This document shows, in pieces, positions 1-12,370 of a stretch of DNA of 64,000 nucleotides. Every line of letters starts with the position of its first letter. Within the stretch, counting starts at the first letter, position 1. Origin of the DNA: Callorhinus ursinus (Eukaryota > Chordata > Mammalia > Carnivora > Otariidae); contig NW_020313285.1 in NCBI RefSeq assembly GCF_003265705.1, positions 15,836,302 through 15,900,301 of the forward strand, read 5' to 3'. The notes beneath the pieces were generated by a model that was not told the origin of the DNA, did no database searches, and was given only the letters and a program-made list of their open reading frames with translations. A program made the translations under genes and the position numbers.

Positions 1-469
1 AAACTGGTCAGACCTCGCAAAAAAAATTCACTCTCAGAGCATGGTTTGACAAAGCATCTGGCTAAGTAAACCCAAGGAAAGCAAAATGCTTTCATGTGGG
101 CCATTCTATCTCCTTTCTCTGGGCAAGCAAACTCTAGCCCAGAGAAGGAAGGCATACTTAATCTTGTCAGATCTTATTCATACAAAGGCTTCAGATACTC
201 CCAAGAAAAAGACAAAAAATCTTAAGATGGTCTCCACCTGCTTCTCCAGACTCCTCTCTTGCTGGTTCCTCTTCTTTCCTCATGGTGCTTGAACACACTG
301 GTTTACTTTCCCTTTTTCTACCAGGCTGCTTCCCAGTTCAGATCAACCATACACACTCTCTTCTCTGCCACCACCAATCTCTGAATTTAAATTCTTCGTT
401 AACTTCCACATTCTTTTTAAATTCTATTATTAACCAGATAGAGATCTGTGTAACTCCTGATATTTTTGG

Positions 470-1480
470 AACAGTTTATTGAGGTATAATTTAAATACCA
501 TAAATTTACCCAATTTAAGTGCATAATTCAATTTTCATGAAACTTAAAAGAACTGTGCAAAGATCACCACAATCCAGTTTTAGAACACTTCTTTATGTTC
601 TTAGCCAATAACATGCTCTGTCTCTATAGATGTGGCTTTCCTGGACAGTTCATATAAATGGGATCATGTAATAGATGGTGTTTCTTCCTTGCTTCTTCCA
701 CTTAGCATGTTTTTGAGTTTTATTCATGTTGCAGTATATATAAATGCTTTATTCCTTTTTTATTGCCAAATAGTATTCCACTATATAGATACATGACATT
801 TTATTTATCCATTCATCAAAAATTTTGATCATTTCTGGTTTTAGGCTGGAAATACAAATAGCACTACTAAGAACATCTGTGTACAGTCTGTATGCGTATG
901 CTTTCATTTCTCTAGTATAACTATGCAAAAGTGGAATTAGTGGGTCACGTGGTAAAATTGTTTAACTTTTTGAGAAACAGCCACTGTTTCCTACAATAAC
1001 TCTGTCATTTAACATCCACACCACCAACACATGAGGATTCCAGTTGTTACCTATTGGTGCCAATACTTGCTACTCTCTACATTTTTGACTGTGGCTATTC
1101 TAATGGCTGTAAAGTGACAGCTCATTAATTTTTGTATGTATTAATTTAGTATGATGTAAGGTAAGGGTCTAAATTAACTTTTTGCAAGTAAATACTCAAT
1201 TAACCGAACATCATTTGCTGAAAAACTATGCTGTCCTCTCTGAAATGCTTTAGCACCTTCGTCATAAATGAACTGTTCATCGGTGGTTCCTTTTTAATCC
1301 TCAATTGTGTTATACCCACACTACGGACAAATCTTAGCTGGAGGCCATTAAAAAAAAAAAAAAAAACTTCCTAAATACAAGGGTTTACTTCTGGGCTCTC
1401 AAATCTGTTCCAATGATCTATTTATCTATTCTTTTCCTTGATAGCACTTAAATATGTTTAACTCTTAATTTTCTCTACTC
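470..1480 (-). mobile_element. L1 relic, 3' UTR and end of ORF2
   Basis: Recognised from the reversed L1M 3' end (TATTGAGGTATAATTTAAAT and on) followed by typical ORF2-terminal sequence. It is much diverged and frame-broken. Both ends are approximate. Confidence 0.75.
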
Positions 1481-1489
1481 CACTCAACA

Positions 1490-1620
1490 ATAAGCTCAAT
1501 AAAGACAAACACTATGTCTCCCCACCACGCTACACAAAGGTAAGCATAATGTATAGCAGACAAGCTATTAATAATAAATGAATGGATCAACAAATGAATC
1601 AAGATAGGTATTAAAATCCT
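1490..1620 (+). repeat. L2/MIR-like 3' end
   Basis: Degenerate 'tail with AAATGAATGGATCAA' pattern typical of L2 3' ends; weak. Confidence 0.4.
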
Positions 1621-1809
1621 TATGAGTCCAGTTTAATGCTTTCAAAAAGTGATTAATATAATGGGCTGGTAACGAAACACGAAAGTTAATACCATCCCAA
1701 TATACCAGGTGAATCTATATAATAAGAGGTCACCGCTGCCAAAATTTTTAGAAAGAACGTAGTTAAGAGTATTTTCATCATCTTGAGAAAGGTAAAGACT
1801 TTGTTTTTT

Positions 1810-2450
1810 AAGTAGAACATGAAAAGCACTCATTGCAAAAGAAAAACTGAGGAAGTTAGAAATTTTTCCTCTCCAAAGGATGCCTTTAATAGAGTAAAAA
1901 GGAAAACCACAAAGTGGGAGAAGATACATACAATGTAAGTATCCCAACAAAGGACATGGATACAGAATTCATAAATAAATTTCTACTAATCGAAATACTA
2001 CAGAAAACCCAATTAAAAAATGGTTAAAAACTCAAATCAGATTTCATAAAAAAGCTATCCAAATAGCCTACAAAAACATGAAAATCATTCATCATCGTCA
2101 ATAAGCAGGGAGATATAAAATAAAATCACAGTGAGATAAGATGAAATATGTGAATCAGATACTAATGTCAGATTCTCCTAAATTTGATCACATGTATTTC
2201 CAATAATTCTATTCCTAAGAATATGCCCAACAGTAATGACTATATAAGGGCACAAAAAGACATGAACAAAATGTTCGTAGAAAGTTTATTATTCACAATA
2301 GGAAAAAACTGGAAACAACCCTACTATCTATCAAGAGTGGAAATGATAAATGAATTGTGTCATTTTTACACATACGGTAAAGCAGTGAAAAATAATTAAT
2401 GCAAAAACACAGAAGAATCTTAGACATTTATCAAGTTAAAAAAAAAAAAA
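1810..2450 (+). mobile_element. L1 ORF2 3'-terminal relic
   Basis: Contains the recognisable 'CCCAATTAAAAAATGG' and 'CACAGTGAGATAAGATGA' landmarks of ORF2's end, then a poly(A) run at 2438. It is frame-broken. Confidence 0.75.
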
Positions 2451-2767
2451 AGCCTAACCAAACAATTTTTATCTATGTGGGGTTCAAAATGAGTTAAAAC
2501 TCATCTATGGTGATGGGAGTCAGAACTGGATTACCTTTCCAAGAGAGGTGACTAGAGCCTCAGGAGAGCTGAAATGTTCTTTCTCTATATTCACCTGGTT
2601 AACAGTTACTAATACATACTATTTTATTTATTAAACTTTTTGTGCACTATTTCAGTTTATGAATATATTTCAACCTACTCTAAAGAAATTCCTTCCAAAT
2701 AAATTTCAATGCTAAAAGTCAAAATTTAAACATTAAAGCTATTATTTTAAGCTAATTAAGGACTTAC

Positions 2768-2824
2768 CAAAAAAGAATTTGATTGCCACTGTATCTCTCA
2801 TAGCGTGCTCTTGCAGACATTAAT
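2768..2824 (-). CDS. RAPGEF6: RAPGEF6 coding exon 3
   Basis: This 57-nt exon follows a TTAAG acceptor (2826-2825) and ends at a GTAAGT donor (2767). Its first base completes the Arg codon begun in exon 2. It then encodes LMSARARYERYSGNQILF and leaves TG as the first two bases of a codon, expected to be Cys (TGY) from the family sequence. The polypyrimidine tract before the acceptor is weak (TTTTAATATGTTAAG), but phase and protein match are exact. I remember human as NQVLFCSET, so Val is Ile here. The next exon (CSETIARCWYILL in human) is not in bases 1-2767 and must lie left of the window. Confidence 0.92.
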
Positions 2825-4055
2825 CTTAACATATTAAAAAAAAAGCCAAAAATTTAATGATTTTATCAATTTTGTTTTAAAAATACTGTTATAATTACTT
2901 CAACAGAAAATTATCATATCAAATAATACATATGTTAATAAAATTAAATAAAAATAAAAAATAAAATTATCATATCTACCACTAACTTCACTTCTCCAAG
3001 AGTTCAGAAATATATACATCTAATGCAGTATTTTCAAAAACATCAACTGGATAATATTAAGAGGCAACAAATATAATACTATTATGTACATTGTATAACC
3101 TGCCAATTCATACTGAACAATGTTCCTTTTCTGTTACGGAAAAATACACGTTTGTCTGATTCACTATTGATTCCTCCTGTTAAGAAATTACTGGCGGGGG
3201 GGGGGGGGGAGTTCCCAACAGATGCATACACACACACATATCAAAGTCTGTTGAATACACACACACACGTGATTGCATTTAAAAATCCTTTAGTATTACT
3301 AAATGCTCTAGTTTTCAGCTTTCTTCTTCCAGACACATGCTGACATCTGAATTACGTTATACAGAAAAGAGAAAATAATAGGCCCTAACAATTTTATTTT
3401 AGCAATCTGGTCTAGTCCCTAACCAGAAACTTAAACAAGGGCCAGAAAAAGTAATGGATGATCTGGTTATGGAAGGAACCTACACTTCAATTAATGTTAT
3501 GCAAAGTTACTACAGTAAACACTTTACAACACTCAAAAGTGTTTTTATAAATGTAATCACAATGACATAAGGTAGCAGGAAAGAAATCTCATTTTACAGA
3601 ATAGGAAAACTGGGTTTGGAAAGTTTATGGGTCTTGTTCACAGGAGCTCATACCAGATCAGGGGTTGTGATCCTTGCACTTTAATACAACACTACATCAT
3701 ACCTTGTCCATCTTAAGCATTTGACATAATATCAAAAAGAATTACAGAAAGTTAACAGTTTTGTTTTCACTGGCTAGCAAATACTGAACACTGTGTTTTG
3801 CTTCAAATATTCTCATGTAACCCTCAAAACACTGTAACAAAGATAATCTCATTGTCTTTATTTCATCGAAGATAAAACTGCAGCGTAGATGTTAAGATTT
3901 GCTCAAGGCCCCGTGACTAAGGAAAACTGTGATGAGAAAATCCAAAGTCCTAAGCCTGTCCTACAAAAAGCCCCCAAATAATTTGGCCCCGTAATTAACC
4001 AAACCCATTTGAATAACTCCATCACAAAAGCTCTTAAACAGAGCATCACACTTAC
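2825..4055 (-). other. RAPGEF6: RAPGEF6 intron 2
   Basis: A 1231-base GT-AG intron. It holds a 14-G run at 3196-3209, short CA runs at 3226-3270 and MIR-like relics at 3560-3660 and 3800-3930. The rest is AT-rich with no recognised element. Confidence 0.9.
3560..3930 (-). repeat. Two MIR-like relics
   Basis: Around 3580-3660 (CTCATTTTACAGAATAGGAAAAC) and 3800-3930 (GATAAAACTGCAGC... then GCTCAAGGCCCCGTGAC). Both show the reversed 'tttacagatgagga' MIR core. Confidence 0.5.
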
Positions 4056-4126
4056 CTAAGCTGATGTTCCCTGAGATTTGATAATATTTCCATTCCATGA
4101 AGATAAGAATAAATAATATTTAAATC
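4056..4126 (-). CDS. RAPGEF6: RAPGEF6 coding exon 2
   Basis: This 71-nt exon has an acceptor CTCCAG just upstream (4127-4128) and a strong donor GTAAGT from 4055. Read after exon 1 in phase 0 it gives DLNIIYSYLHGMEILSNLRE, then HQL and two bases (AG) of an Arg codon. This matches the RAPGEF6 segment that leads into the N-terminal cyclic-nucleotide-binding-like region; I recall Thr in human at the fourth residue, where this genome has Ile. The exon is too short and too isolated to show as an open reading frame. It was found by conservation plus splice sites, and its phase fits both neighbouring exons. Confidence 0.93.
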
Positions 4127-5299
4127 CTGGAGAACAGAAAAAAATTTAGATTATTTTTCAAATGTATTTTTCAAAATATCTTAACACCCCACAATTCCAA
4201 TTTTAAGCCAACAACTATTTATGACAATACTATTAACTATGGAAGATTAATAAAATCTCTGAATTAAAAGAAATCTGAAAAGGTAAAGAGCTACTTCCAC
4301 TCATACAGGAACCCCTCCCTCTTCAGGATAGCTGACAGCCTCTACTCAAGCAATGCCAGAAATCAAAAACTTCTCATTTCATATGAAAGTCTATTTCATT
4401 TCTAAACAGATATAACCCTTCTTCCTCAGTGACACCCAACTATTCAAAAAGAATTACCATACTGTCATAAGCTTTTAATTTATTATTTCCTCCAGATTAT
4501 GCAGTCTCAGTATTTGCAGGTTCCACATCTTTAAAAGCATCCTGGCTAACCTCCTCTGGACAGGACCCAATTTGTCAATATTCCTCTAAAAATATGACTT
4601 TCTAAAAAATCTCTTTCTAAAGAGACCCAAAGTGATATTAATCAACCACTAACAAAAAAAGTCCAGTGGGACAATCCTGTTACTGTGTGAGAGAGGCAGG
4701 GAACTTTTCTCTAGTCCTCAGATAACTAGGTATCAAAACTCCCAGTATGATACAGTATAATCTCAGCCTAGAGGAGCGGCAGAGTAAAAGGCAGAATGCG
4801 GAAACAGCCCAAATTCCTGACAGAATGGTCTACTTTACCACTTATGTAGAATGCTGGTGCACAGAGATTATAAACAAGCTTAGATTCTCTATATAAAAGG
4901 TACCTCCTTATTCTCTTATAAGGAACAATGCCTTTATACCAGGACAGGCAACTCCCCAACACTGCCCTCCTGCTTTGACATGCAATTGGCTAAGAGAATT
5001 ATCAGATGACAGAAGAAAAAGACAGCTAAGACAACCTTTTTAACAGATTAATAAGAAAACATGGAGTCATTAAGAAAAAGAGCCATAATCTGTCATTCCA
5101 AAAATTACAACTAGTAACTAACCATGATAGATTCAATGACCACACCATCTCTGCTAAATCCTTAGGAAAATGGAGTGAAAAATATTTTTTTCTATATACA
5201 TATACAAAGGAAAAATTAAAAGGGAAAACCATAACAAATGAGAAAGGTCTATAAAATTCTTGATGACAGCAGGTAAGAGTAGTGATATGGTAAATTAAT

Positions 5300-6000
5300 A
5301 TTTCCAAAGATGGCTACAATGGTATTTGTCATCTTATATGCTCTTTCAATAGGACCTTACCACTCCATCAAAAATTGGAATCTTATGTGCCTTCCCCAAG
5401 AACCTGGTTGGTCCTTTGATTTGTTCGGATCAAAAGAATGTGGCAGAGGTAAAGATGTGTGACTTGTACAATTCAAGTACCCTGAGACCACCAATGATGT
5501 GAGGAAGCCCACTAGTCTCTCATGGAGAAATGCCACGTGGAACAGCACCAAAGCATCAGATATGTAAGTGATGTCTTCTTAGACCAGTAGATGAATGGAA
5601 CTGAGAGAATGATCCCAGTTGAGGTTCTGTGGAACAAAAGAACCAACCACCCAGTAAAAACCTTCTGAATTAAAGTAATAAAGTCCTTGCCAAAGTCTAG
5701 CTCATAGTGAACTTACTGAGCTTGCAAATCCATCTAATAGTCCCTCTCAAATTCCTGATTTTATAATTAGAATGTATATACTTGTTAGTTAAAATAACCC
5801 CCAAAATGGGTCCATGATATAGTGGAAAAAGCCAAGTGGAAGCCTCCGAAATTGCAAATATCCCATTCTCCAGAAGAAAACAGTAAATAAAAGATAATAT
5901 TGCTTCCATATAGGCAAAGGACAGCAAAGACTAGGGCGTCCAGTAAAGAGTATTCAATGGTGAAGGTCCCTACCATATACTGTCCTCAGAAAGTAAACGT
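5300..6000. repeat. Unassigned old interspersed repeat
   Basis: Resembles a mammalian repeat with the phrase 'gtgaggaagcccac' and 'gaagtct-gccttgtgac' type spacing, but I cannot name the family. Open frames across it have no known counterpart. Confidence 0.35.
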
Positions 6001-6219
6001 ATCCTTAAAAAAAAAGCTTACAAATTGCCACAGACAACCACATTCCAACCAATAGTCTCAACATAACATTGTTGCTGGAACTGATTAAGCCTCAGGTATT
6101 GATTTGGTGAATACATTTTTTTCCATTTCCATTACAAAAGATCATCAGAAACCGTCTGCATTCATGTAGGACAATATTAACGTAGTTTTTCCTTAGGGCT
6201 ATTTTAACACTCTCACTCT

Positions 6220-6252
6220 CACTTGATCTGAGCCAAAAGGCCAAGAAGCGAT
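6220..6252 (-). pseudogene. U2 snRNA 5'-end fragment
   Basis: On the minus strand the 33 bases starting ATCGCTTCTTGGCCTTTTGG match the 5' end of U2 snRNA with about two differences (C to T at position 10, A to C at about 23). Similarity stops after ATCAAGTG. The piece lacks the branch-site-pairing region and later stems, and has no recognisable snRNA promoter, so it is a truncated retro-pseudogene, not a gene. Confidence 0.75.
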
Positions 6253-7409
6253 TAACTCTGTCACTCTAACATAACACAATGTGAAAATATCTAGACCTTC
6301 TGACCCATTACATAGTTGCTATCTTGCTGAATGGACAGAAAGAACAAGAGAATGACCAAGAAGAGGCTGGTACCCTGGAGTCCTTGGTAACACACGCATA
6401 CTCCAGAAAGTGGGCAATAAACTCCATGAGGAATCAAAGAACTATCACTTGCGTGTTTTTAGGGGTGCAGTGATCAGGGGCACTTCAGGACATCTCCTAT
6501 TAACAAAATGTTGGGGCTTCAACTTTAGGTCAAGATAGAGTAAGAGGGACTGGACTTACCTTCTACCGTAATCAACTAAAAATCAAAATAAATATATGAA
6601 ACTTTTTTTTCATGAGGTAAGACATCAGGAAACAAGACCATTTAACACCTGAGAGAAGAGAAACAAATGAGATGATTCACGTGATGGTACCTTACTGCCT
6701 GCCAGTATCTTTAGTTGAGGAGAAGGAGGGTGCAGTCTAGAGAGCAGAAACTGGCTAGAGTTTGCAGAATATGAGAAAGCGTGTTACACAGGGATAAAAG
6801 TATGTTCTGGAAACCTACAGAAGGTGCTCAAGTCTTAAATTGAGTACTGATCATCCTATCAGGTGGAAAAAAAAAAAAAAGAACTCAGGGAAAGAACTAT
6901 TTGAAAGAATTAAATAAGTCCTCAACCAGGAATGATTTTTGTCCCCTGGATGACAAGAGCAGTATCTAGAGACATTTTGGGTTGTCACAATTTAGTGTGG
7001 AGGTAGGGAGTGGTGCTACTAGCTTCAAGTGACTAGAAGCCAAAGATGTTAGTAAACATCCTCCAATGCACAGGACAAGGACCCAGAATAAAGGATTATC
7101 TGGGCCAAAATGTCCACAGTGCTGAGGTGAACACCCTGGATCAGAGGGAACATATACCTAAAACTTACACAGGGACACAAAGAGTTCCTATTTCCATCAG
7201 GCAGAATAGAAAGTCTCATAATTCACCGTGCATTTAGTTGAGTACTCAGAAGGCTTTGGACTCAATATTGGGGCAAAATTAAACATAGATTAAACTCTAC
7301 TCTGGCACTACAAACACAGCTCAAAAAAAAGCCCAAAAGAATCAAGTAACTTCCAAGTCACTTAATTGTGTCCCAGAACAAAGTTGAGTAATATTTATAA
7401 GAAATATGA

Positions 7410-8880
7410 AAACCCCAGTACATAAAAACATAAAAGATCACAATCTCTGGTATTCAATCAAAAATTACCAGGCATGCAGAGGAGGGAAAAAATGACTCAT
7501 AATGAGAAAAATCAATTAAAACCCATTTACCAATTACACAGATAACAGAGTAAGAAAAACCATTTAAAACTTATTAAAATTATATTCCATATATTCAGGA
7601 AGATACAGAAAAGATTAAGCATGTAAGAAAGGACATTAAAAAAACTTCACAGAGATGAAAACAGTATCTGAGATGTATAATACACTGGATGGGATGAATA
7701 GCACAATAAGACCTTGCAGAAGAAGAGGTTAATAAACTTGAATACACAAGAATAGAAAGCAAAAAGAAAACAGAAAAAGATGGGAAAAACTTGAACAGAG
7801 CACTAATGAATTGTGGAACAACTTCAAGCAGCCTAACAAAACTGTAACTGGTGTCACTTAAAGGCAGAGGGAGAACAAAGGAAAAAAAATGAATTATGGA
7901 AAATATCCCCTTTTTGATGAGAACTATAAACTTACACATCCAGGAAGTTCAACAAACCCCAAGCACAAGAAATACTAGGAAAACAGCACCAAAGCACATC
8001 AAGATTAAACTGCTTTTAAAAAATGATGAGGACAAAACTGTAAAAGCAGCTCAAGAAACAAGATAAATTACATAAAGATTAGAATTACAGCAGGCTTCTC
8101 GTCAAAAACAATGCAATCCAGACAACTACTGTAGTAAATCTTTAAAGTCACAAAAGAAAAACAATCTATCAACCTAGATTTCTATTGCCAGTCAAAACAG
8201 CTTTCAAAAACAAAGGGAAAATATTTTTCACATACATAAAGTCTGAATGCATTAATCACCTGCAGACCTACCCTATAAAAGAAATGCTAAAAGTCCTTCA
8301 TAAAGGAGGAAAAACAATACCAGATGGAAATTTGAAACTACACAAAGAATGAAGATAAATGAAAATGGAAACTACATGGAAAAATATTTTTTTCTAATTA
8401 TTTAAACAATAATCAGCTTAAAAAGCATTAACAAAAAGGGCACCTGGGTGGCTCAGTCAGTTGAGCATGCCAGACTCTTGGTCTGCTCCAGTCATGATCT
8501 TGGGGTGATGGGATAGATCCGTGATATCCCTGCTGGGCTCTGAGCTCGTCATGGATTCTGCCAGGGATTCTTTGTCTCCCACCTCCCTCTTCTAGTGCCC
8601 CTCCCCCTGCTTGTGAGCATGAACGAGCTCTAAATAATAAAATCTTCAAAAAAATAAAAAACATTAACAAAAAAGATGACAACAAAAATGTGCTGTGGGC
8701 TTACACTATGCATACAACTAAAATGTATCTCAGTAAGAGCACAAAGGACAGGAGGTAAAAATGGCAATGCACTGTTGTAAGGTTCTTACACTACAGGTGA
8801 AATAGTATAATCTCACTTGAAGACAGACTGGGATAAATATAAGATGTATACTGTAAACCTTAATAAATCTCATATTTTGT
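7410..8880 (+). mobile_element. L1/HAL1-type ORF1 relic
   Basis: Matches remembered L1 ORF1-region sequence (CTTACACATCCAGGAAGTTC, CAACAAACCCCAAG and GCAGACCTACCCTATAAAAG). It is interrupted by the SINE at 8438 and resumes after it to about 8880. It has no intact frame. Confidence 0.75.
8438..8661 (+). mobile_element. CAN-SINE
   Basis: Full-length tRNA-Lys-derived CAN-SINE with an A-rich tail, flanked by the 12-base TSD CATTAACAAAAA (8426-8437, 8662-8673). It is inserted in the L1 relic at 7.4-8.9 kb. Confidence 0.93.
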
Positions 8881-9427
8881 AGATATCCTTGTATTCTCTC
8901 TCATATAACATAACACATCCTTGTGAATGAGAATATTAGTTCTCACCCAGTCTGGGTCTTTTTATTTTCCCCCTCTCTCCTTTTTCTTATAGGTGTGGCC
9001 ACACATACATAGCTGCTGGGGCCCCACCCTTTATGTTAAAAGTCATCATAACCCAAAATGCCTATCCTATGGAAATGTGCAATTTATTTCTGACATAAAG
9101 CTAATTTTGTTTTAGTGGCAAACAAGTTAGAACTCCCATAATGTGACCTGCCAAATGAGGATGGGCTAGTGTCAAAAAGTGCCAGAATTTTCTCAGATTC
9201 TCCACTAAATTTATGTCATATAATTTCTGTTCTCAATTCAGAGGACATTTTGGGAACAACATCGATAACGCCACTAATAGTTGACGAAGAATTTGGAATT
9301 CACTTCTCAATTTTAAACTCTAAGCAAGAATATAATTCACAAGTTCTTGAAATATATATGTGATTCTTCAGTTCTCTGCGTAAAGACAGGCTGACGAAGT
9401 TTATCAATTTTAGATTCTAAAAGCCCT

Positions 9428-9628
9428 GGGCGCCTGGGTGACTCAGTTGGTTAAGCGACTGCCTTTGGCTCAGGTCATGATCCTGGAGTCCCGGGATCGA
9501 GTCCCACATCGAGCTCCCTGCTCAGCGGGGAGTCTGCTTCTCCCTCTGACCCTCTTCCCTCTCGTGCTCTGTCTCTCACTCTCTCTCTCTCAAATAAATA
9601 AAATCTTTAAAAAAAAATAAAATAAAAT
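9428..9628 (+). mobile_element. CAN-SINE
   Basis: Little-diverged CAN-SINE with tail AAATAAATAAAATCTT; TSD AAAAGCCCT on both sides (9419-9427, 9629-9637). Confidence 0.93.
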
Positions 9629-9787
9629 AAAAGCCCTTCTTCAAATATCTGTAAGTTTTTACTGTTAGTTCCCTTCAATTTTATTTCAGAGGGACAATGT
9701 GGCCAAATGAACATGTAGTTCTCCAACAGCATCTATAAATGCTGACTGCGTGGACCCAAATAGAAATATTAGCATTATTCCTATCAG

Positions 9788-10005
9788 GGGTTGGCAAACT
9801 TTTTCTATAAAGGGTAAGATAGTGAATATTCTAGGCTTTTTAGGTCATATGAGTTTTGTCACAACTATTTAACTTTTCCTTTGTATCATGAAAACCTTAA
9901 AAATGTAGGTAAATGAATGGATGTGGCTGCATTCCAAAAAAGTCTTATTATAGAATAGTTGGTAGGCTAATTTGGCCCGCAGGCCATATTTTGCCAACTA
10001 CTAAA
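9788..10005. mobile_element. hAT/Charlie-type nonautonomous DNA transposon
   Basis: Nearly complete MER-type element: it begins GGGGTTGGCAAACTTTTTCT and ends ATATTTTGCCAACT, short inverted ends of each other. A second member is at 50.62-50.87 kb. Confidence 0.7.
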
Positions 10006-10477
10006 ATGCAGATGGTCAAAAATATCCACCAAGGAAGTCAAGCCATGAATGAACTCTTTAGAGAATACTTCAGCTTATGAATTTTGGTGGAAGCTGAAAA
10101 CACCAGATTTTCATTTTTCCAACCTCACATAAAATTAGGGCATGGACAAATGATCCAAGTGCTACTAATCAGACACACATGTCCAAAACTTAGAATACAG
10201 TGGTACTGACAAACAAGAACTGCACACAATCCATGTTGGCAGTTAGTGGTAGCAGCAGGGTCAGTCAACATATGCAGTATATAGTGTAGGTGGTCAACAG
10301 TCCAAGTAGTGGACTGCTTGGGTTAGGAGTATGAACATGGTTGTCTAGGCCCAAGTCTACTTCTCCAGTAATCCCAGCAATTCTGTAGCTACCCAGTATC
10401 CTTTTATACCTTTTCTTTAAAGTGGACAGAACTGGGCTCTGTTTCATTTAAGTTTACAACCCTGACAGACCCTTAGA

Positions 10478-10642
10478 CCAGCACCATCAGCCTCACTTCG
10501 GAAACTGGTAAAAATGCAAATTCTCAGGCCCCATTCCAGACTTAGTTAATCAGAATCTCTGGTGTAGCTCCCAGCAATTTGTGGTTTAATAAGGGCTCTA
10601 GGTAGTTCTGATGCATACTAAAGTTTGACAACCACTGGTTGA
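10478..10642 (-). mobile_element. hAT relic, MER5-like
   Basis: Reads on the minus strand as CCAGTGGTTGTCAAACTTTA at one end, with 'AATCAGAATCTCTGG' and 'TTCTCAGGCCCCATTCCAGA' inside; typical MER5A landmarks. Confidence 0.7.
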
Positions 10643-10927
10643 CAGGTAGGATGTATGCCACTCTGTTATTTGGCTGATAACCTATTAATGAGAAAGGGAA
10701 TTCATCACTGAGATGCCTAGTAAATCCTGGTCCCTACGTTTGAGGGTCATAAGATGCTAAGCACTCAAGAAAGAACAGAAAAGACGCTCCCAGAACAAAG
10801 GACGATTATAGTAGTAAACTGGCTAATTCTCCCACATGATGTGGGTGGTTATGGTATTATGTTTAAATGGGACAGCAAGTAGTTGTTGACTGTGTAAAGC
10901 TGGGCATAGAAAGGAGTTTCTTGTAGG

Positions 10928-11034
10928 TTTTTTTGTTTTGTTTTAAGCAGGCTCCACGCTCAATGTGGGGCTCAAACTCACAGCCCCAAGATCAAAAGTA
11001 GTATGCTCTACCGACTGAGCCAGCCAGACACCCT
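10928..11034 (-). mobile_element. Old CAN-SINE, short form
   Basis: Diverged short SINE with tRNA-like head read on the minus strand (GGCTGGCTCAGTCGG) and a tail of T's on the plus strand. Confidence 0.8.
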
Positions 11035-12179
11035 GGTTTCTCATAGTTTTTGTACCAACTATCTCTGAGACAGGCTTGTGGTAGTATTATCAGGCTTGGT
11101 GTGTCCAAGACCAATAAAAGCTATTATAGAAAGTCAAAACAAATAAAAAAAACTTGACAGAAACAGGCCGTAAGTCTTATAGATACTTCTTGGTAGTAAA
11201 AAATTTAAATGGTACATTCAAGGAGGTATTAATCATTTACACAGTGCACACTTGAAAGCTGCTCTGCAGAGCCTGAAAGAGGGAGGTCATGATGAAGATG
11301 GAAAAACTAGGAAGTCATGACATTTCAGATCAGCAATACCAGAATGAGCCACCTGTCCTGAAACTACAATATACTGCAGAAATTAACCAGAGCTATTAGA
11401 AGAACAAATACCAGCTCTGGGTTAGGGAATAAAATATCGGGTTCCACTTGGGCAAAAAATGGTGAGGAAGCGGTGATGACTCAGAGCTTCCTAAAACAGA
11501 TCAACCATACCCTCTCAGCCAGTTATGTGAGTGAAGGTGGGCAAGCTGAGGTGGGTGGTAATACTGCCATCCTACAACAAAACAGCTCTCTTTTTACACC
11601 CTTCAAACATTCCAAACCTAATGAATTCACTGTAGGCATATCCTATTGGTTCAATTTCATTTTAAAATGAAATATTAAATTCTAATCTGCAGCTCTGTAT
11701 GAGGAATTAACAAGATCCTTTTAAGTATACCTTCTAATTAAGGAGATTGTGCCAAGGCAGTGTGCTGCTCCTGGAGTAACTCCATCTTTCAATTCTACTG
11801 ATGGCCATTCTACACATGCTTAGAAACCCCAACCAAAACTTGGAAAACTTATACTGGAATGCTTAAAGTAACTATATTTTTCTGTTTCTTCAACTCTAAA
11901 ACTAATGAATTTCTTGTCATCACATGCAACTTTCAATACATCAATTACTTAAAATACTCATTAATGAAGATATTTTACTCAATTATCTTCTTCTTCACCT
12001 GGAAAGCAAGTACATCGCTCGAATTTTAACAATGAAAAAAAATCTCAGGGTGGATCCTAAGAGCAGTACAGATTCAATTCCAAGATATATTCTGCAGCTA
12101 CAGGTCTATACATAAACACTTATGGTGAGGAATCCTCTACAAATCAATGTTAGGCTGAAGATGGAATAACAATGTAGTA

Positions 12180-12370
12180 AACCTGGAAATCTGGAGACAG
12201 ACCTGGGTTCAAACTATGCCTTTATCAGTTACTAACCAGTTATCTTGGATTATTTGCTTAACGTTTATTCTCTGTACAAAAGGAATGACAAAATACCTCC
12301 CTTTGAACATTTTATGTTCAAAGGTAAATGTTAAGTGTGTAGCGCAGAGACTATCACATGGTGAAGAGTT
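12180..12370 (+). repeat. MIR
   Basis: Core 'TGGAGACAGACCTGGGTTCA' and following 'ACTAACCAGTTATCTTGGA' match MIR landmarks. Confidence 0.65.

Larger units (their letters stand above)
1..2767 (-). other. RAPGEF6: RAPGEF6 intron 3 (partial, runs off left edge)
   Basis: Starts at the exon 3 donor and is open at the left edge. Two L1 relics in opposite orientation (about 470-1480 and 1810-2450) occupy much of it. The first 470 bases and 2450-2767 show nothing I can name apart from AT-rich sequence. Confidence 0.85.

Noticed and set aside
1..2767. Search for RAPGEF6 exon 4 (CSETIARCWYILL in human)
   Set aside because: No matching codons next to an acceptor in this interval; it must be outside the window.
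9438..9620. Repeated small proteins of the type 'MTQLVKRLPLAQVMI' here and at 23502, 39306, 49880 and elsewhere
   Set aside because: They are the tRNA-derived head and body of CAN-SINEs read in one frame, not a gene family.
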